DNA of 64,000 bases from Homarus americanus (lineage: Eukaryota; Arthropoda; Malacostraca; Decapoda; Nephropidae): contig NW_024711888.1 of NCBI RefSeq assembly GCF_018991925.1, forward strand, positions 77,001 through 141,000, read 5' to 3'. The translations under genes and the position numbers were made by a program. Positions 12,651 to 27,070 of this stretch are shown here, one piece after another. The notes beneath the pieces were generated by a model that saw nothing but the letters and a program-made list of their open reading frames with translations, was not told where the DNA came from and did not search any database. How positions within the stretch are numbered: the first letter of the stretch is position 1; each line of letters opens with the position of its first letter.

Positions 12651-14750
12651 CGTCATGTGTCGAAAATTGTGATCGTTCTCACCTTCCTCGACGGGGGGGG
12701 ACGTTGTGGGTTCCTATTTCCGACTCAGTAGGGGACCCTGTGACGCTTTGTAGAGACCCCGTGATTAACTAACCCCCCGAGTCCGCCCCGTCCTCCTCCT
12801 CCCTTCCGCATGATTGATCCAACTTTTGTGCTGGATAATGTGATCAGAATGCAGCGGTGTTCCCGGATTAGGTGGGGCTGTGTTGGTCAGAATACCGGAG
12901 TAGCTAGCGGCTAATAGAGAGGTTCTGATGATGAGAGACGGTGGTGGTGGACGGGGACGTGGGTGGGGGGGAATTAGACAGAAAACAGTATTATGATGAG
13001 AGATATGTGAGAGAGATGTATGGGAGATATGTGAGAGACAGACTGGGAGAATGAGAATTAGAGAGAGACAATAGATATACTTGTTATAACTAGAGATATA
13101 GTGAAGACAGATGGAATTAAGTGAGAAATTACACACTTTAATACACAGCATCAGGAGAGGAGGAATGACTGAGCTTGATTCAACATTACATCGACTATTC
13201 TTTCTGTTCCCGTCAAGATAATTATTGGTGTTTACTTGTATAGAGTCACACGGGGTTCATTTGTCTATAACATTTATTATATTTATGTAACTTTATATTG
13301 AACTTCCCTAAAGGCTGATTTGTTTACAACCAACGTTTTCTGTGTCCCCGGTTCGTGCGTAAGACAAACGTTTCTTTACTCTCTCCACGAAAGCTGCAAC
13401 TAAAGACTCATTCATACATAATCGAACGTTTTCTGTGAATTTAAAAGCTGAAGAGATTAGAGCCATTAAGAGTAATTTATAGACGGGACGCACAAGAAAA
13501 ATTACCTCCTGCAGAAGTCGGACGTATATACATATACCCCCCAGAGAACCTTCCTGGCTCCTGTGGCTCCTGAGGTCCAACAATATCTTAACAGGTCTAC
13601 GTGAGGACAATCAAGGGCATTTTCGGAAAATTTTCCTCATAACTGAAAATGTAAGAATATTCCTAATTGTTTCACTATATGTCAAGACAATGATATAACG
13701 TCGATAATGACATCAGTATTACACCGAGACTTTTAAGGAAATACTATACGTTCACTTAGCACTGCTGTTCTGTGGACGCATCTAGTTTAGGTTGTATGAG
13801 TGAATGTTTATGCCATTGTATATATAATATTTAGTCTTTAATTTCAGTCAGTTCAGTCACGTGTACATCTTTAGTTAGGGAGAATTTTACGTAAAAATCT
13901 TCAAGAGAACACGGGTCTTGGCTGACAAGGGGGGGACAAAGGCGTGTGTGGTTGAGAAGAACTAACACGCCCCCCTATTTCAAGGCTTATAATAAGACTC
14001 TCCATCACGGTCCACTAACCTCTACCTACCACTATGGCTAACCACTGTCTTGCCTCCGCTGCCATATTCCTCCACTAGTAAAAAGAATCAGCTCGGGAAA
14101 CCATTGTATCAGGAACCCGTGAGTGAGTCCAGCCTTCAGACACAGATTCCCATTATTAACATTAAGAATATCTCCTAACTGGTTGACTTAAACTAATACA
14201 CACAAATAACACAAAACATCACATGAAGAATCTCCACCCCAGCTTATTTCACCTGAAGATTAACCACCCTAACGCTAATTGAGGCATGGGGTAAGGTTAG
14301 GAATTTGTCGAGTCACTGAAGCTTTATCAACGTATCTAATTAGTCTTGGTATAATACTGACGTCATAACTTTGTTTTATCGGTAGTTTATCTTAAGACAG
14401 CCAATCAGATGTTTCCTTTACTACTTCAGTTACGAGGAATATTTATCTTGCGATCCTTTTGTGAATCGGGACCCAACCCTCCCTTCTTTCTCTTTCTTGG
14501 CAGCCAGTAACAGAAAACGGGAAGTTCTCGGGCCATAAAGCACGGAAACCGTCACGCCAATGCTGCCAGAGAATAGACAAGGAGGATGGCAGCCGAGACA
14601 CACCATCCCCCCCCCCTCCCTGTCTTTGCTAGGATCCCCCTAATGGCCGCCATGGATCAGGATTCGATGCTCTATTGTGTGTTAAGGCGTCGTGGCGAGT
14701 GATTGGTATTGGTATGTAGATCTGGTGAGAGAAACCGATGTGTTTATGGG
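12651..14750. other. Unassigned, repeat-poor sequence
   Basis: About 2 kb with no recognised gene or element. Minus frames of 100-128 codons (12765-13151, 13308-13610) have no family signature. Confidence 0.5.
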
Positions 14751-14754
14751 CCAG

Positions 14755-16792
14755 TATGAGAGGGGGACTCGTGTACAGGGGGAGGGGCGTGTGTCACTGT
14801 CAGAGGCGGGACTCGTGTACAGGGGAGGGCGTGTGTCACTGTCAGAGGCGGGACTCGTGTACAGGAGGGGCGTGTCACTGTCAGAGGCGGGACTCGTGTA
14901 CAGAGGGCGTGTGTCACTGTCAGAGGCGGGACTCGTGTACAGGGGGAGGGCGTGTGCCACTATCAGAGGGGACTCGTACAGGGGAGGGCGTGTGTCACTG
15001 TCAGAGGGGGACTCGTGTACAGGAGGCGTGTGCCACTATCAGAGGGGGACTCGTGTACAGGGGGGGGGCGTGTGTCACTCTGTCAGAGGGGACTCGTGTA
15101 CAGGGAGGGCTGTGCCACTGTCAGAGCAGGACTTCGTGTACAGGGGAGGGCGTGTGCCACTGTCAGAGGGGGGACTCGTGTACGGGGAGGGGCGTGTGTC
15201 ACTGTCAGAGCGGGACTCGTGTACAGGGAGGGGCGTGTCACTGTCAGGAGGGACTCGTGTACAGGGGAGGGGCGTGTGCCACTGTCAGAGCGGACTCGTG
15301 TACAGGGGAGGGGCGTGTGCCACTGTCAGAGGGGGACTCGTGTACAGGGGAGGGCGTGTCACTGTCAGAGGCGGGACTCGTGTACAGGGGAGGGCGTGTG
15401 CCACTGTCAGAGGGGACTCGTGTACAGGGGAGGGCGTGTGCTGTCAGAGGCGGACTCGTGTACGGGAGGGCGTGTGTCACTGTCAGGCAGGACTCGTGTA
15501 CAAGGGGAGGGCGTGTGTCACTGTCAGGAGGGGGACTCGTGTACAGGGGAGGGCGTGTGTCACTGTCAGAGGCGGGACTCGTGTACAAGGGAGGGGCGTG
15601 TGTCACTGTCAGAGGCGGGACTCGTGTACAGGGGAGGGCGTGTGTCAGAGGCGGGACTCGTGTACAAGGGGAGGGGCGTGTGTCACTTCAGGAGGCGGGA
15701 CTCGTGTACAAGGGAGGGGCGTGTCACTGTCAGAGGCGGGACTCGTGTACAGGGAGGCTGTGTCACTGTCAGAGGCGGACTCGTGTACAGGGGGAGGGGC
15801 GTGCGTCACTGTCAGAGGCGGACTCGTGTGGGGGAGGGGCGTGTGTCACTGTCAGAGGCGGGACTCGTGTACAGGGGAGGGGCGTGTCACTGTCAGAGGC
15901 GGACCTGTGTACAGGGGAGGGGCGTGTGTCACTGTCAGAGGCGGGACTCGTGTACAGGGAGGGGCGTGTGTCACTGTCAGAGGCGGGACTCGTGTACAGG
16001 GGGGGCGTGGTCACTGTCAGAGGCGGGACTCGTGTGCAGGGGAGGGGCGTGCGTCACTGTCAGAGGAGGACTCGTGTACAGGGGAGGGGCGTGCATCTGT
16101 CAGAGGCGGGACTCGTGTACAGGGAGGCGGTATCACATCAGAGGCGGGACTCGTGTACAGGGGGAGGGGCGTGCGTCACTGTCAGAGGCGGGACTCGTGT
16201 ACAGAGGGCGTGTCACTGTCAGAGGCGGACTCGTGTACAGGGAGGGCGTGCGTCACTGTCAGAGGAGGGACTCGTGTACAGGGGAGGGGCGTGTGCTGTC
16301 AGGAGGCGGGACTCGTGTACAGGGGAGGGCGTGTGTCACTGTCGAGGCGGGACTCGTGTACAGGGGAGGGGCGTGCGTCACTGTCAGGAGGGACTCGTTA
16401 GCAGGGGGAGGGGCGTGCATCACTGTCAGAGGCGGGACTCGTGTACAGGGGGAGGGGCGTGTGTCACTGTCAGAGGCGGGACTCGTGTACAGGGGAGGGG
16501 CGTGTGTCACTGTCAGAGGCGGGACTCGTGTACAGGAGGAGCGTGTCACTGTCAGAGGCGGGACTCGTGTACAGGGAGGGGGCGTGTGTCACTGTCAGAG
16601 GCGGGACTCGTGTACAGGGAGGGCGTGTGTCACTGTCAGAGGCGGGACTCGTGTACAGGGGAGGGGCGTGTGTCACTGTCAGAGGCGGGACTCGTGTACA
16701 GGGGAGGGCGTGTGTCACTGTCAGAGGCGGGACTCGTGTACAGGGGAGGGCGTGTGTCACTGTCAGGAGGCGGACTCGTGTACAGAGGTCGT
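14755..16792 (+). repeat. 43-bp GC-rich minisatellite
   Basis: About 47 copies of a unit containing GGGACTCGTGTACAGGGGAG and GGGGCGTGTGTCACTGTCAG. The unit has no stop in any plus frame, so all three frames stay open for 1.7-2.1 kb. Frame changes at unit indels show that no protein is being maintained. Confidence 0.95.
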
Positions 16793-17720
16793 CTGCCAAT
16801 GGTCATTTCTGAGGAGAACAAAATTATGGAGAGGGGTGGACACGGTCGGTTGGGCTGCTCAACCCGCCTCGTCATTTAAAAAGTGCGGATATCAGCGAAT
16901 GATAGAAGACATCCCGGTCTGATGATAGCACGAATGATGACATGATAGGAACAGGATGATGGAAAGTGTCTGGAATGAGGGAATAAAGAGATAGGAGATG
17001 AGAGAAGGAAGAGGAACTGTGGAAGAGAGATGGCGGGGATGAGAGAACGGATAAAGGAGTAGGAACGGGGTGATGGAATGTTTCTTGTGAGGGAATAATC
17101 TCAATAGGGGAAGAGGAAGAAGATCTGCGTGCGTGCGTCCGTGCGTGCGTGCGTGCGTGCGTGCGTGTGTGTGCGTTAGCTGCCTACATCAATAATTCGT
17201 GAGGGAAGGAACAAGAGTTAAGGGCGCATGTACGGTTTTAATATATAAACATCACCACTTTGGCTCCGGATTAAACTGGTGGAACTTACGGCAAAAAACA
17301 CTCATTAAAAATCCTTCATTATTTTAGGCAGAACAATTTTTTTTTAGCATTACTTTATTTTATTTATTTTTAAGCAGTAATTTTTTTCTCGGTAATAAAG
17401 AAATAAAAACTTTTCATCATAATTTAAAAGGAATTCATTTTGACGATTAATTAATACAAATATCATTCACCAAAAGCAGTTCCTTATTTTCACCCGCTGC
17501 TAAGCATTACATCTACAGTAATACAAATAACCTGCAATCTAATCTAGTCTAGTCTAATCTAATCTAATATAGACTAACCTAATCCCCAGGTGGAGTTACG
17601 GTGTTTAATCATCAGTTGAAATAAGTTGGGGTGTCTAATTTTCAGGTGATCGTCAACAACACAGACGACAACAAAGCTACACAATAGAATAAAAACAGAT
17701 CTAATAAATGTGACAACTGA
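16793..17720. other. Unassigned sequence
   Basis: Contains a (TGCG)n run at about 17128-17172 and CTAATCTAGT pentamers at 17535-17578, otherwise AT-rich. No gene recognised. Confidence 0.6.
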
Positions 17721-17724
17721 TAAA

Positions 17725-19205
17725 CTGTGTGATATGGTAACACTGTAAAGCTAGAATAGTGATATGGTAACACTGTAAGGTAGAATAGTGATATGGTAAC
17801 ACTGTAAGGCTAGAATAGTGATATGGTAACACTGTAAGGCTAGAATAGTGATATGGTAACACTGTAAGGCTAGAATAGTGATATGGTAACACTGTAAGGC
17901 TAGAATAGTGATATGGTAACACTGTAAAGCTAGAATAGTGATATGGTAACACTGTAAGGCTAGAATAGTGATATGGTAACACTGTAAGGCTAGAATAGTG
18001 ATATGGTAACACTGTAAGGCTAGAATAGTGATATAGTAACACTGTAAGGCTAGAATAGTGATATGGTAACACTGTAAAGCTAGAATAGTATGGTAACACT
18101 GTAAAGCTAGAATAGTGATGGTAACACTGTAAAGCTAGAATAGTATGGTAACACTGTAAAGCTAGAATAGTGATATGGTAACACTGTAAAGCTAGAATAG
18201 TGATATGGTAACACTGTAAGCTAGAATAGTGATATGGTAACACTGTAAGGCTAGAATAGTGATATAGTAACACTGTAAAGCTAGAATAGTGATATGGTAA
18301 CACTGTAAGGCTAGAATAGTGATATGGTAACACTGTAAGCTAGAATAGTGATATGGTAACACTGTAAAGCTAGAATAGTGATATGGTAACACTGTAAAGC
18401 TAGAATTGATATGGTAACTGAAAGCTAGAATAGTGATATGGAACACTGTAAAGCTAGAATAGTGATATGGTAACACTGTAAAGCTAGAATAGTGATATGG
18501 TAACACTGTAAAGCTAGAATAGTGATATAGTAACACTGTAAGCTAGAATAGTGATATGGTAACACTGTAAAGCTAGAATAGTGATAGTAACACTGTAAAG
18601 CTAGAATAGTGATATGGTAACACTGTAAAGCTAGAATAGTGATATGGTAACACTGTAAAGCTAGAATAGTGATATGGTAACACTGTAAAGCTAGAATAGT
18701 GATATGGTAACACTGTAAAGCTAGAATAGTGATATGGTAACACTGTAAGGCTAGAATAGTGATATGGTAACACTGTAAAGCTAGAATAGTGATATGGTAA
18801 CACTGTAAAGCTAGAATAGTGATAGTAACACTGTAAAGCTAGAATAGTGATATGGTAACACTGTAAAGCTAGAATAGTGATATGGTAACACTGTAAATAG
18901 AATAGTGATATGATAACACTGTAAGGCTAGAATAGTGATATGGTAACACTGTAAAGCTAGAATAGTGATATGGTAACACTGTAAAGCTAGAATAGTGATA
19001 TGGTAACACTGTAAAGCTAGAATAGTGATATGGTAACACTGTAAAGCTAGAATAGTGATATGGTAACACTGTAAAGCTAGAATAGTGATATGGTAACACT
19101 GTAAAGCTAGAATAGTGATATGGTAACACTGTAAAGCTAGAATAGTGATATGGTAACACTGTAAAGCTAGAATAGTGATATGGTAACACTGTAAAGCTAG
19201 AATAC
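17725..19205 (-). repeat. 30-bp minisatellite, homogeneous core
   Basis: About 49 copies of a 30-bp unit containing TAGAATAGTGATATGGTAAC and ACTGTAAAG. Right-hand copies (18600-19200) are almost identical. The minus frames read a ten-residue repeat (SSFTVLPYHY). Confidence 0.97.
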
Positions 19206-19840
19206 TGATGTAGCAACGCTGAGGCATTTAAATACGGAGGTAGTGGCATTTTTATCAAGTTTATACAGGAGGTGGAGCAGTAATTCCCAGACGCCATCCT
19301 TAAACATTTACGAGTCAATGTTACCATGGCGAGAGTCGCGTGGGCTGAGGGCGCCATGTACTGTACTACACACACAGGCTGGTGGGGGTGAATGCTGGAG
19401 GGTTAGAGATTGATATGGCAACGTTGTAGGGTTATAACATTTATATGGCAATGCTGTAGGATGGATGATAATTGATATGGCAATGTTTAAGGGCTAGAAC
19501 TGATATGGCAACATTTCAGGGCTAGAACTGATATGGCAACATTTCAGGGCGAGAATATTGATATGGCAGAATTTCAGGGCAAGAACATTGAGTTGGCAAC
19601 ACCGTATGAGCGAAAATATTGATATGGCACCATTGTAGAACTAGAACATTGATATGGCAACTTTATAAAACTCGAAACTTGAAATGACTTAACCCTGTAA
19701 ACGTGAGACCTGAGTATGGCAACACATGACAACCCTATATAGAAAATCACTAATAATAAAACGACGATAGAGGCAGAATACGGCGACGCCTATATGGCAA
19801 CGTTATGGCAACACACAAGACCTTCAAAGTGATGTGGCAA
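19206..19840. repeat. Decayed margin of the 30-bp minisatellite
   Basis: After a 190-bp unrelated gap, about 14 diverged units follow with the same order of motifs: GATATGGCAACATTTCAGGG, then GCTAGAAC. TGATATGGyAAC and CTAGAA are shared with the core array. Confidence 0.8.
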
Positions 19841-19927
19841 TTAGCGACAGCATTTATGATTATGTTTATGTCTCTTGTACGGAAAAATAGCCCGAAAAAC
19901 TATACTGCTGACTGTGATTAAACTTGA

Positions 19928-20142
19928 TAGGTTCTGGGCAAGAGGTGCTGGGCAAGAGGTGCTGGGCTGGGCAAGAGGGGATGGGCTGGGCAAGAGGGGC
20001 TGGGCTGGGCAAGAGGGGCTGGGCTGGGCAAGAGGGGCTGGGCTGGTCAAGAAAGGTGGGACAGGACGATGGGACAGGACGGTAGGACAGAGAAGTGGGA
20101 CAGGGAGGTGGAACAGGGCGGTGGAACAGAGAGGTGGTAGAC
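19928..20142. repeat. GGGCTGGGCAAGAGG repeat
   Basis: About six units of GGGCTGGGCAAGAGG, then ACAGGRMGGTGG-like units to 20142. Confidence 0.9.
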
Positions 20143-20424
20143 TATTGATTTTAAAGAGCGTTCCGTCACTCCAAAAAGAACTTTCACTCATTAAATTTGA
20201 TTGAGGCAAAGGAACAACATAACACCTCCTTCCTCTTCCTCTTCCCTCACCTCTCCTTCCTCCTCTCCATCCTCTCCCTCCTCGTTCTCTACCCTCCTGC
20301 TTTGCTGTGTTTAAGGTACTATAGTAAGTGGTCGGAGAGTTGAATTGGACACGTGAAAAATTATATGTATTGAGCTGTACCATTCATTGACTGTTAGACG
20401 TGGAATGTACACTACAGAGCTGCC

Positions 20425-20812
20425 AGGAATATAAACGGTACAACAGAAACATAAACGGTACAGCGGGAACATAAACGGTACATCAAGGACATAAACGGGA
20501 CAGCAGGAACATAAACGGTACAGCAGGAACATAAACGGCATATCAAGAACATAAACGGTACAGAAGAAACATAAACAGTACAACAGAAACATAAACGGTA
20601 CAGCAGGAACATAAACGGTACATCAAGGACATAAACGGGACAGCAGGAACATAAACGGTACAGCAGGAACATAAACGGTACATCAAGGACATAAACGGGA
20701 CAGCAGGAACATAAACGGTACAGCAGGAACATAAACGGTACAGCAGGAACATAAACGGTACATCAAGGACATAAACGGTACAACAGGAACATAAACGGTA
20801 CAGCGGGAATAT
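20425..20812. repeat. 20-bp minisatellite with 60-bp higher-order unit
   Basis: About 19 copies of ATAAACGGTACAGCAGGAAC. Variants (ACATCAAGGAC, ACGGGACAGC) recur every third unit, giving a 60-bp period. Confidence 0.95.
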
Positions 20813-20964
20813 TACCTCCTTACTCGTCTCTATAATGGACCAAGTGGCGTCATCACTCCCAACTTCTAAATTAAATCACTTCACTTTGTCCCCGTGTGGT
20901 GGCGCCTCACTCTCTCTCCACCGTCTCTAATGAATAATCAGCGCTAGATATCCACTCTCAGGTA

Positions 20965-21592
20965 CTGTATGAGTGCCCAGGTACGGGGCTAATAAAGTAC
21001 TTGGGTTCATACAGAGGAGTGTTAGTTACAAGCCTAGTGAGGTTAGTCTAAAACTATATCTTGCGCTTGTGAGACCTCATCTGGATTACGCAGTTCAGTT
21101 CTGGTCACCGTACTACAGAATGGATATAGAATCCCAAGAAAGAATTCAGAGGAGAATGACAAGACTAATCCCGGGCATAAGGACCCTTGAGTGCAGACAC
21201 AGGTTAAAGCTTCTTAATTAGCACTCCCTCGAGAGGCGTAGGGTGAGGGGGTTATGATCGAGGTGTATAAATGGAAGTCAGGTCTAAGCAAAGGTGATAT
21301 AACAAAGGTACGCAACTATCCAACCAGGAGCGAACTCGTAACAATGGTTTTAAATTAGACAAATTTAGATTTAGGCGCGAAATAGGTAAACATTGGTTTG
21401 GAAATAGAGTAGTGGACGAGTGGAACAAGTTACCAAACATCATCATTAACTAGAATACGCTGGACAGCTTCAAACATCAGCTGGGTGGATATATGAGCGA
21501 TCGGGGTTGGGTGTAAACGGGGCTTCCCAGTATGGGCCAATAGGCCTTCTGCAGTTTCCTCCATTCTTGTGTTCTTATGTTCTTATGTGCGG
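20965..21592 (+). mobile_element. CR1-like LINE 3' fragment
   Basis: The plus frame encodes the conserved C-terminal part of a CR1-type ORF2: NKVLGFIQRSVSYKPSEV, LVRPHLDYAVQFWSPYYRMD, ERIQRRMTRLIPGIR. It then continues across stops and frameshifts (NQERTRNNGFKLDKF-like, GNRVVDEWNKLP). It ends in TTCTTGTGTTCTTATGTTCT, tandem 8-bp terminal repeats as in CR1 elements. It is 5'-truncated and inactive. Confidence 0.88.
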
Positions 21593-21599
21593 CAAGAGC

Positions 21600-22820
21600 G
21601 CCCTGGTACTGTACCACCCCGAGGTCCTACAGCAGGAGGGTTTTAATAATAAGTCGTGTCGACCGTCATCACACCGTAAGCGTCTCCCTGCAGTACAGTA
21701 CAGTATATTATCTCGCCAGGAATGATATATTACTTTAGTAATTCCCAAGATGTTCAGATGGTTTCTCTTACCTCTCACGTTTCCCATCCTCAGTTGCCCC
21801 CCTCCCCTCCCCCTTACATCGATCTCACTCTCCACGGTCCAAGATCCATCATGGAAAGGTTGCTCTTTGTAGCCCTTTAGTGGACGTCTTCCTCACCATC
21901 CTTGACGTAACCTCACCACGCGTCACGGTCACTTAACGTGGTCTTGCTCTCATTAAATATTTTCACACTCACACAAGATGGGTTCCCGTCACCACCGTCG
22001 ACAATTGAGATATAAAGCTTCATTTTCTAAGTTGATTTGAGTTAAAATACAAGAAGAACGATCAAAATGGCGTCAATATTACATAGAAACTTTTCCCTGG
22101 GGCCTAGACTGACTAAGAGATATCCGGATACGTCCGGTTAAGAGGCGAAATAAACGTACAGAATGTTTTGGTGTATCCGGACAAAGGAGTAACGGAAAGG
22201 CGGCAAAACTGAGACTGAGGAAAGTGCAAAACACGAAACGCCTTACTGAGTGTTGGAAGATTAGAACGACACTTTTACAGTGATATCTTGAAGACTAATG
22301 AGAATTTAGGTGAGGCAGAGAGAAGTGTGGACGGGATATAGAAAGGGCTGAAAGAGACGAGGTAAAAGACCCAAGAAAAAGAACAACAGTAAATACGAGA
22401 GAGAGAGAGAGTCGCGAAAGGAAGGAGACATTAAGGAAGCTGAATGAACGAGGGAAATGGAAGAATGTAAACACGGAGAAGGGAACAAGCAGAGTAAAAG
22501 AAGAATTCAGGTACACGCTGGTGAAAAACGATTTGAGGAGAGAAGGGGACAAACTAAGTGAAGATTGATGTGTTGGAAGCTTCTGCACCACCTAACCTAA
22601 CCTGACCTGACCTGCCTGGCGGGGGATGGAAGGTCCGAGTCAGTCAATATTTCCCTCGTGATCTGAGTTATAACACCACATCAAATTATCACACAGAAGC
22701 TCTATAAAATGGAATCAAAGTTTACAAAGAAACTCTACCTTAATTAGATACGTTTTCTTGAAGTCATTTAGTGAGGATAATTATTAACGTGTAGAATCTT
22801 GATGAAACACGATACACTGA
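21600..22820. other. Unassigned sequence
   Basis: No gene recognised. A short CCTAACCTAACCTGACC tract (TTAGG complement) occurs near 22588. Confidence 0.5.
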
Positions 22821-22823
22821 TCT

Positions 22824-22825
<2 letters not shown>

Positions 22826-22891
<66 letters not shown>
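22826..22891. repeat. (GA)n microsatellite
   Basis: A GA run of about 66 bp followed by GTGGTGGTG. Confidence 0.95.
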
Positions 22892-22894
<3 letters not shown>

Positions 22895-23394
22895 TGGTGG
22901 TGATATTGAGTTTCTTGAAGGTGAATTCAGAACATCATCATCATCATCATCAGCAGTTAAGGACAGGTAGAACAGGTAGATAATGGTGTAGTTTTATCCC
23001 CGTGTCATTATAGGTGTTATAGACAATCACTTCCTACCACCACTGTTATCTCCCAAGTGAACCAGAGGATATTGCCAACCCACTGTCGTATACGCCATCC
23101 GTCTTAACCTGTGGAAACATAAGGTTTTCTCTTAATTATTTCCTTCTTATTGCGTATCTAATATGTTTTTCGTTATTTACTTCCTGGTATATGAGAATAA
23201 ATTTAGAATACTTTTCATCGACTCAGTTACCGTTTTTCTTATCTGACAAATGATATGGGTTTTTTTTCCCACTTGGCGAATGTTTCTTTAGATATGAGTT
23301 AACTTCACAAAAGATGTGTGTATTATTGAGGAGGGACCAGGATGTGTATGGTAAAGGAGAGTGAGAGAGAACATATAGTAGGAGCGGTGATCTC

Positions 23395-23965
23395 TCTCTC
23401 TCTGTTTCCTTCCCTGCCTCCATTCCCTTTTCATCCTGTCTTGTTCTCCCCCTTCCTCCTATCCGCTTTCCCCCTTTACCTTTCCCCCGTTCTTCTCCCC
23501 CTTCCTTCCTCCCCCTATGCCTCCTTCTCCCTTCCCTTTTCCTCCCTCCCCCCTCCCTCTTACTTCCCCCTTCCCTCCTTCCCTTCCATTTTCCTCCCTC
23601 CCCCTCTCCCCCTTCCCCCTCCCCCTTCCTGGTAGAACAACAGAGGGTGTCAGAGAGGGTCGGGGTGACCGTGATAACCAGCTGGTGTATGTATCATCGC
23701 CATCTCTTATTTCCTGGTAGAGGAAGGCAAGGAAATTAGACACTAAAATATAGAGGTCCTGACACACCCCTTGATCCAGCCTTATACCTCTGTGTGGGGG
23801 AGAGGAGGGGAGAGGAGGGGAGGTTGTAGGGGGAGAGGAAAGAGAGAGCAGGATGAAAGAGAAGAGTGTGGGAGACAAATAGTGGAGGTCGAAGAGGAAA
23901 CAGGAAGAGAAGAGGGAGGAAGAGAGGCTGGGAGCAAAAGGAAAAGGTGGAACGGAGAGAAGCTA
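23395..23965. repeat. Opposed pyrimidine and purine blocks
   Basis: 23395-23635 is CCTTCC/CTCCCC-rich. 23790-23955 is GGGGAGAGG/GAAGAGG-rich. The blocks are separated by about 150 bp of mixed sequence. Confidence 0.85.
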
Positions 23966-24217
23966 AATAATGTCTACACTTAGAGTTGGGTCGTGTATAA
24001 GGTGTTGGATCCTTTGAACATCCTAACCTGCCAGTGTTAGAGGATCAAGAGGCTGGTGAAGAAATGTTGGCACTGAGGGGTTGTGGAGGGGCGCTAGTGA
24101 GGTGTGAGAGAGATGATAAACAGGTAGAATATAAGATTATGGATAAAGGCGGGAGAAGAAACAAAAACAGACAGATTGAACGAGAAAGAAAGTTGAAGAA
24201 TGGATAGAGAAACGAAG

Positions 24218-25451
<1,234 letters not shown>

Positions 25452-25514
25452 TTACCTTCTAAAACTGTTAACTGATGACTTGATGATATTTTTAATTACA
25501 GTATCAAAAGAGTG

Positions 25515-27070
25515 CCACCGTTAATGCCACCCGTTATAGAGTAGTGCCACCCATCGTTATAGAGTGCCACCCACGTTATAGAGTGCCACCCACGTTATAG
25601 GTGCCACCACGTTATAGAGTGCCACCCATGTGCCACCACCACGTTATAGGTGCCACCCACGTTATTCCACCCATGTTATAGAGTGCCACCCACGTTGAGG
25701 CCCCCGTTATGAAGTACCACCCACGTTATAGGGTGCCACCCGTTATAAGTGCCACCCACGTTATGAGGCACCCGTTATAGAGTGCCACCACGTACGTTAT
25801 AGGTACCACCACGTTATAGTACACCCACGTTATAGAGTGCCACCCACGTTATAGAGTGCCACCCACGTTATAGAGTACCACCCACGTTATAGAACCACCC
25901 ACGTTGCCAAACCACGTTATAGACACCCACGTTATAAGTACCACCCGTTATAAAGTGCCACCCACGTTATGAGAAGTGCCACCGTTATAGGGTGCCACCC
26001 ACATTATAGAGTGCCACCCACCCACGTTATAAGTACCACCACGTTATAGAGTGCCCCCACGTTATAAGTACCACCCACGTTATAGAGTTATAAGTGCCAC
26101 CCACGTTACCACCCACGTTATAGAGCCACCCATGTTATGAGGTGCCACCCACGTTAGTGCCACCCACCACCTTATTTGAGTACCACCCACGTTATAAAGT
26201 GCCACCACCCACGTAGAGTGCTTACCAAAATTACCCACCCCGTTGCGAAATTACCACCCACGTTATAAGTACCACCCACGTTATGAAGTGCCACCCACGT
26301 TATAGTTAACGTTATAGAGTACCACCACGTTATAGAGTGCCACCCACGTTATAAGTGCCACCCACGTTATAGAGTACCACCCACGTTATGGTGCCACCCA
26401 TGTATAAGTACCACCCACAGTTATAGAACCACCCACGTTATAGAGTGCCACCCACGTTATAAGTGCCACCCATGTTATAAAGTGCCACCCATTCTATTTA
26501 TAAGTGCCTGCCCATGTTATAGAGTACCACCCACGTTATAAGTGTTATAGAGTGCCACCCACGTTATGATGCCTGCCACGTTATAGAGTGCCACCCACGT
26601 TATGAAGTGCCACCCACGTTATAGAGGTGCCACCCATTATAGAAGTGCCACCCGTTATAGAGTTATACCCACGTTATAGAAGTACCACCCACGTTATAAG
26701 TGCCACCCACGTTATAAAGTACCACCCACGTTATAAGTGCCACCACGTTATGAAGTACCCACCCCCGTTATACCACCCACGTTTAAGTACCACCACGTTA
26801 TAGACCACCACCCACGTATAAATGCCACCCACGTTATGAGAGTGCCACCACGTAATAAATGCCACCCACGTTATAAGTACCACGTTATAAGACCACCCCA
26901 CGTTATGAAGTGCCACCCACGTGTTAGAGTGCCACCTAATACTAAGTGCCACCTACCCCCCATTATAATGAAGTGCCCACCCACCACCATAATAAGGAGT
27001 GCCACCCATATTAAAAATTAACCCACCACCATAATAAGGAGTGCCACCCATATTAAAGAGTGCCTCCCAC
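25515..27070. repeat. 19-bp minisatellite
   Basis: About 80 units of TTATAGAGTGCCACCCACG. Length is irregular because many units lack GAG, GTGC or the whole CACCC block. The right end (26930-27070) is diverged (CATAATAAGGAGTGCCACCC). Confidence 0.95.

Noticed and set aside
14692..16922. Three overlapping plus-strand open frames of 569-713 codons
   Set aside because: All lie in the 43-bp array. The unit lacks stops in every frame and indels switch frames repeatedly, so no protein is maintained.
17725..19205. CRISPR-like regular repeats
   Set aside because: Repeats are contiguous without unique spacers and the genome is eukaryotic, so this is a minisatellite.
17701..19375. Minus-strand frames with a ten-residue repeat
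   Set aside because: The 30-bp unit keeps frame by its length. Flanking sequence is non-coding, and unit indels break the frame into several pieces.
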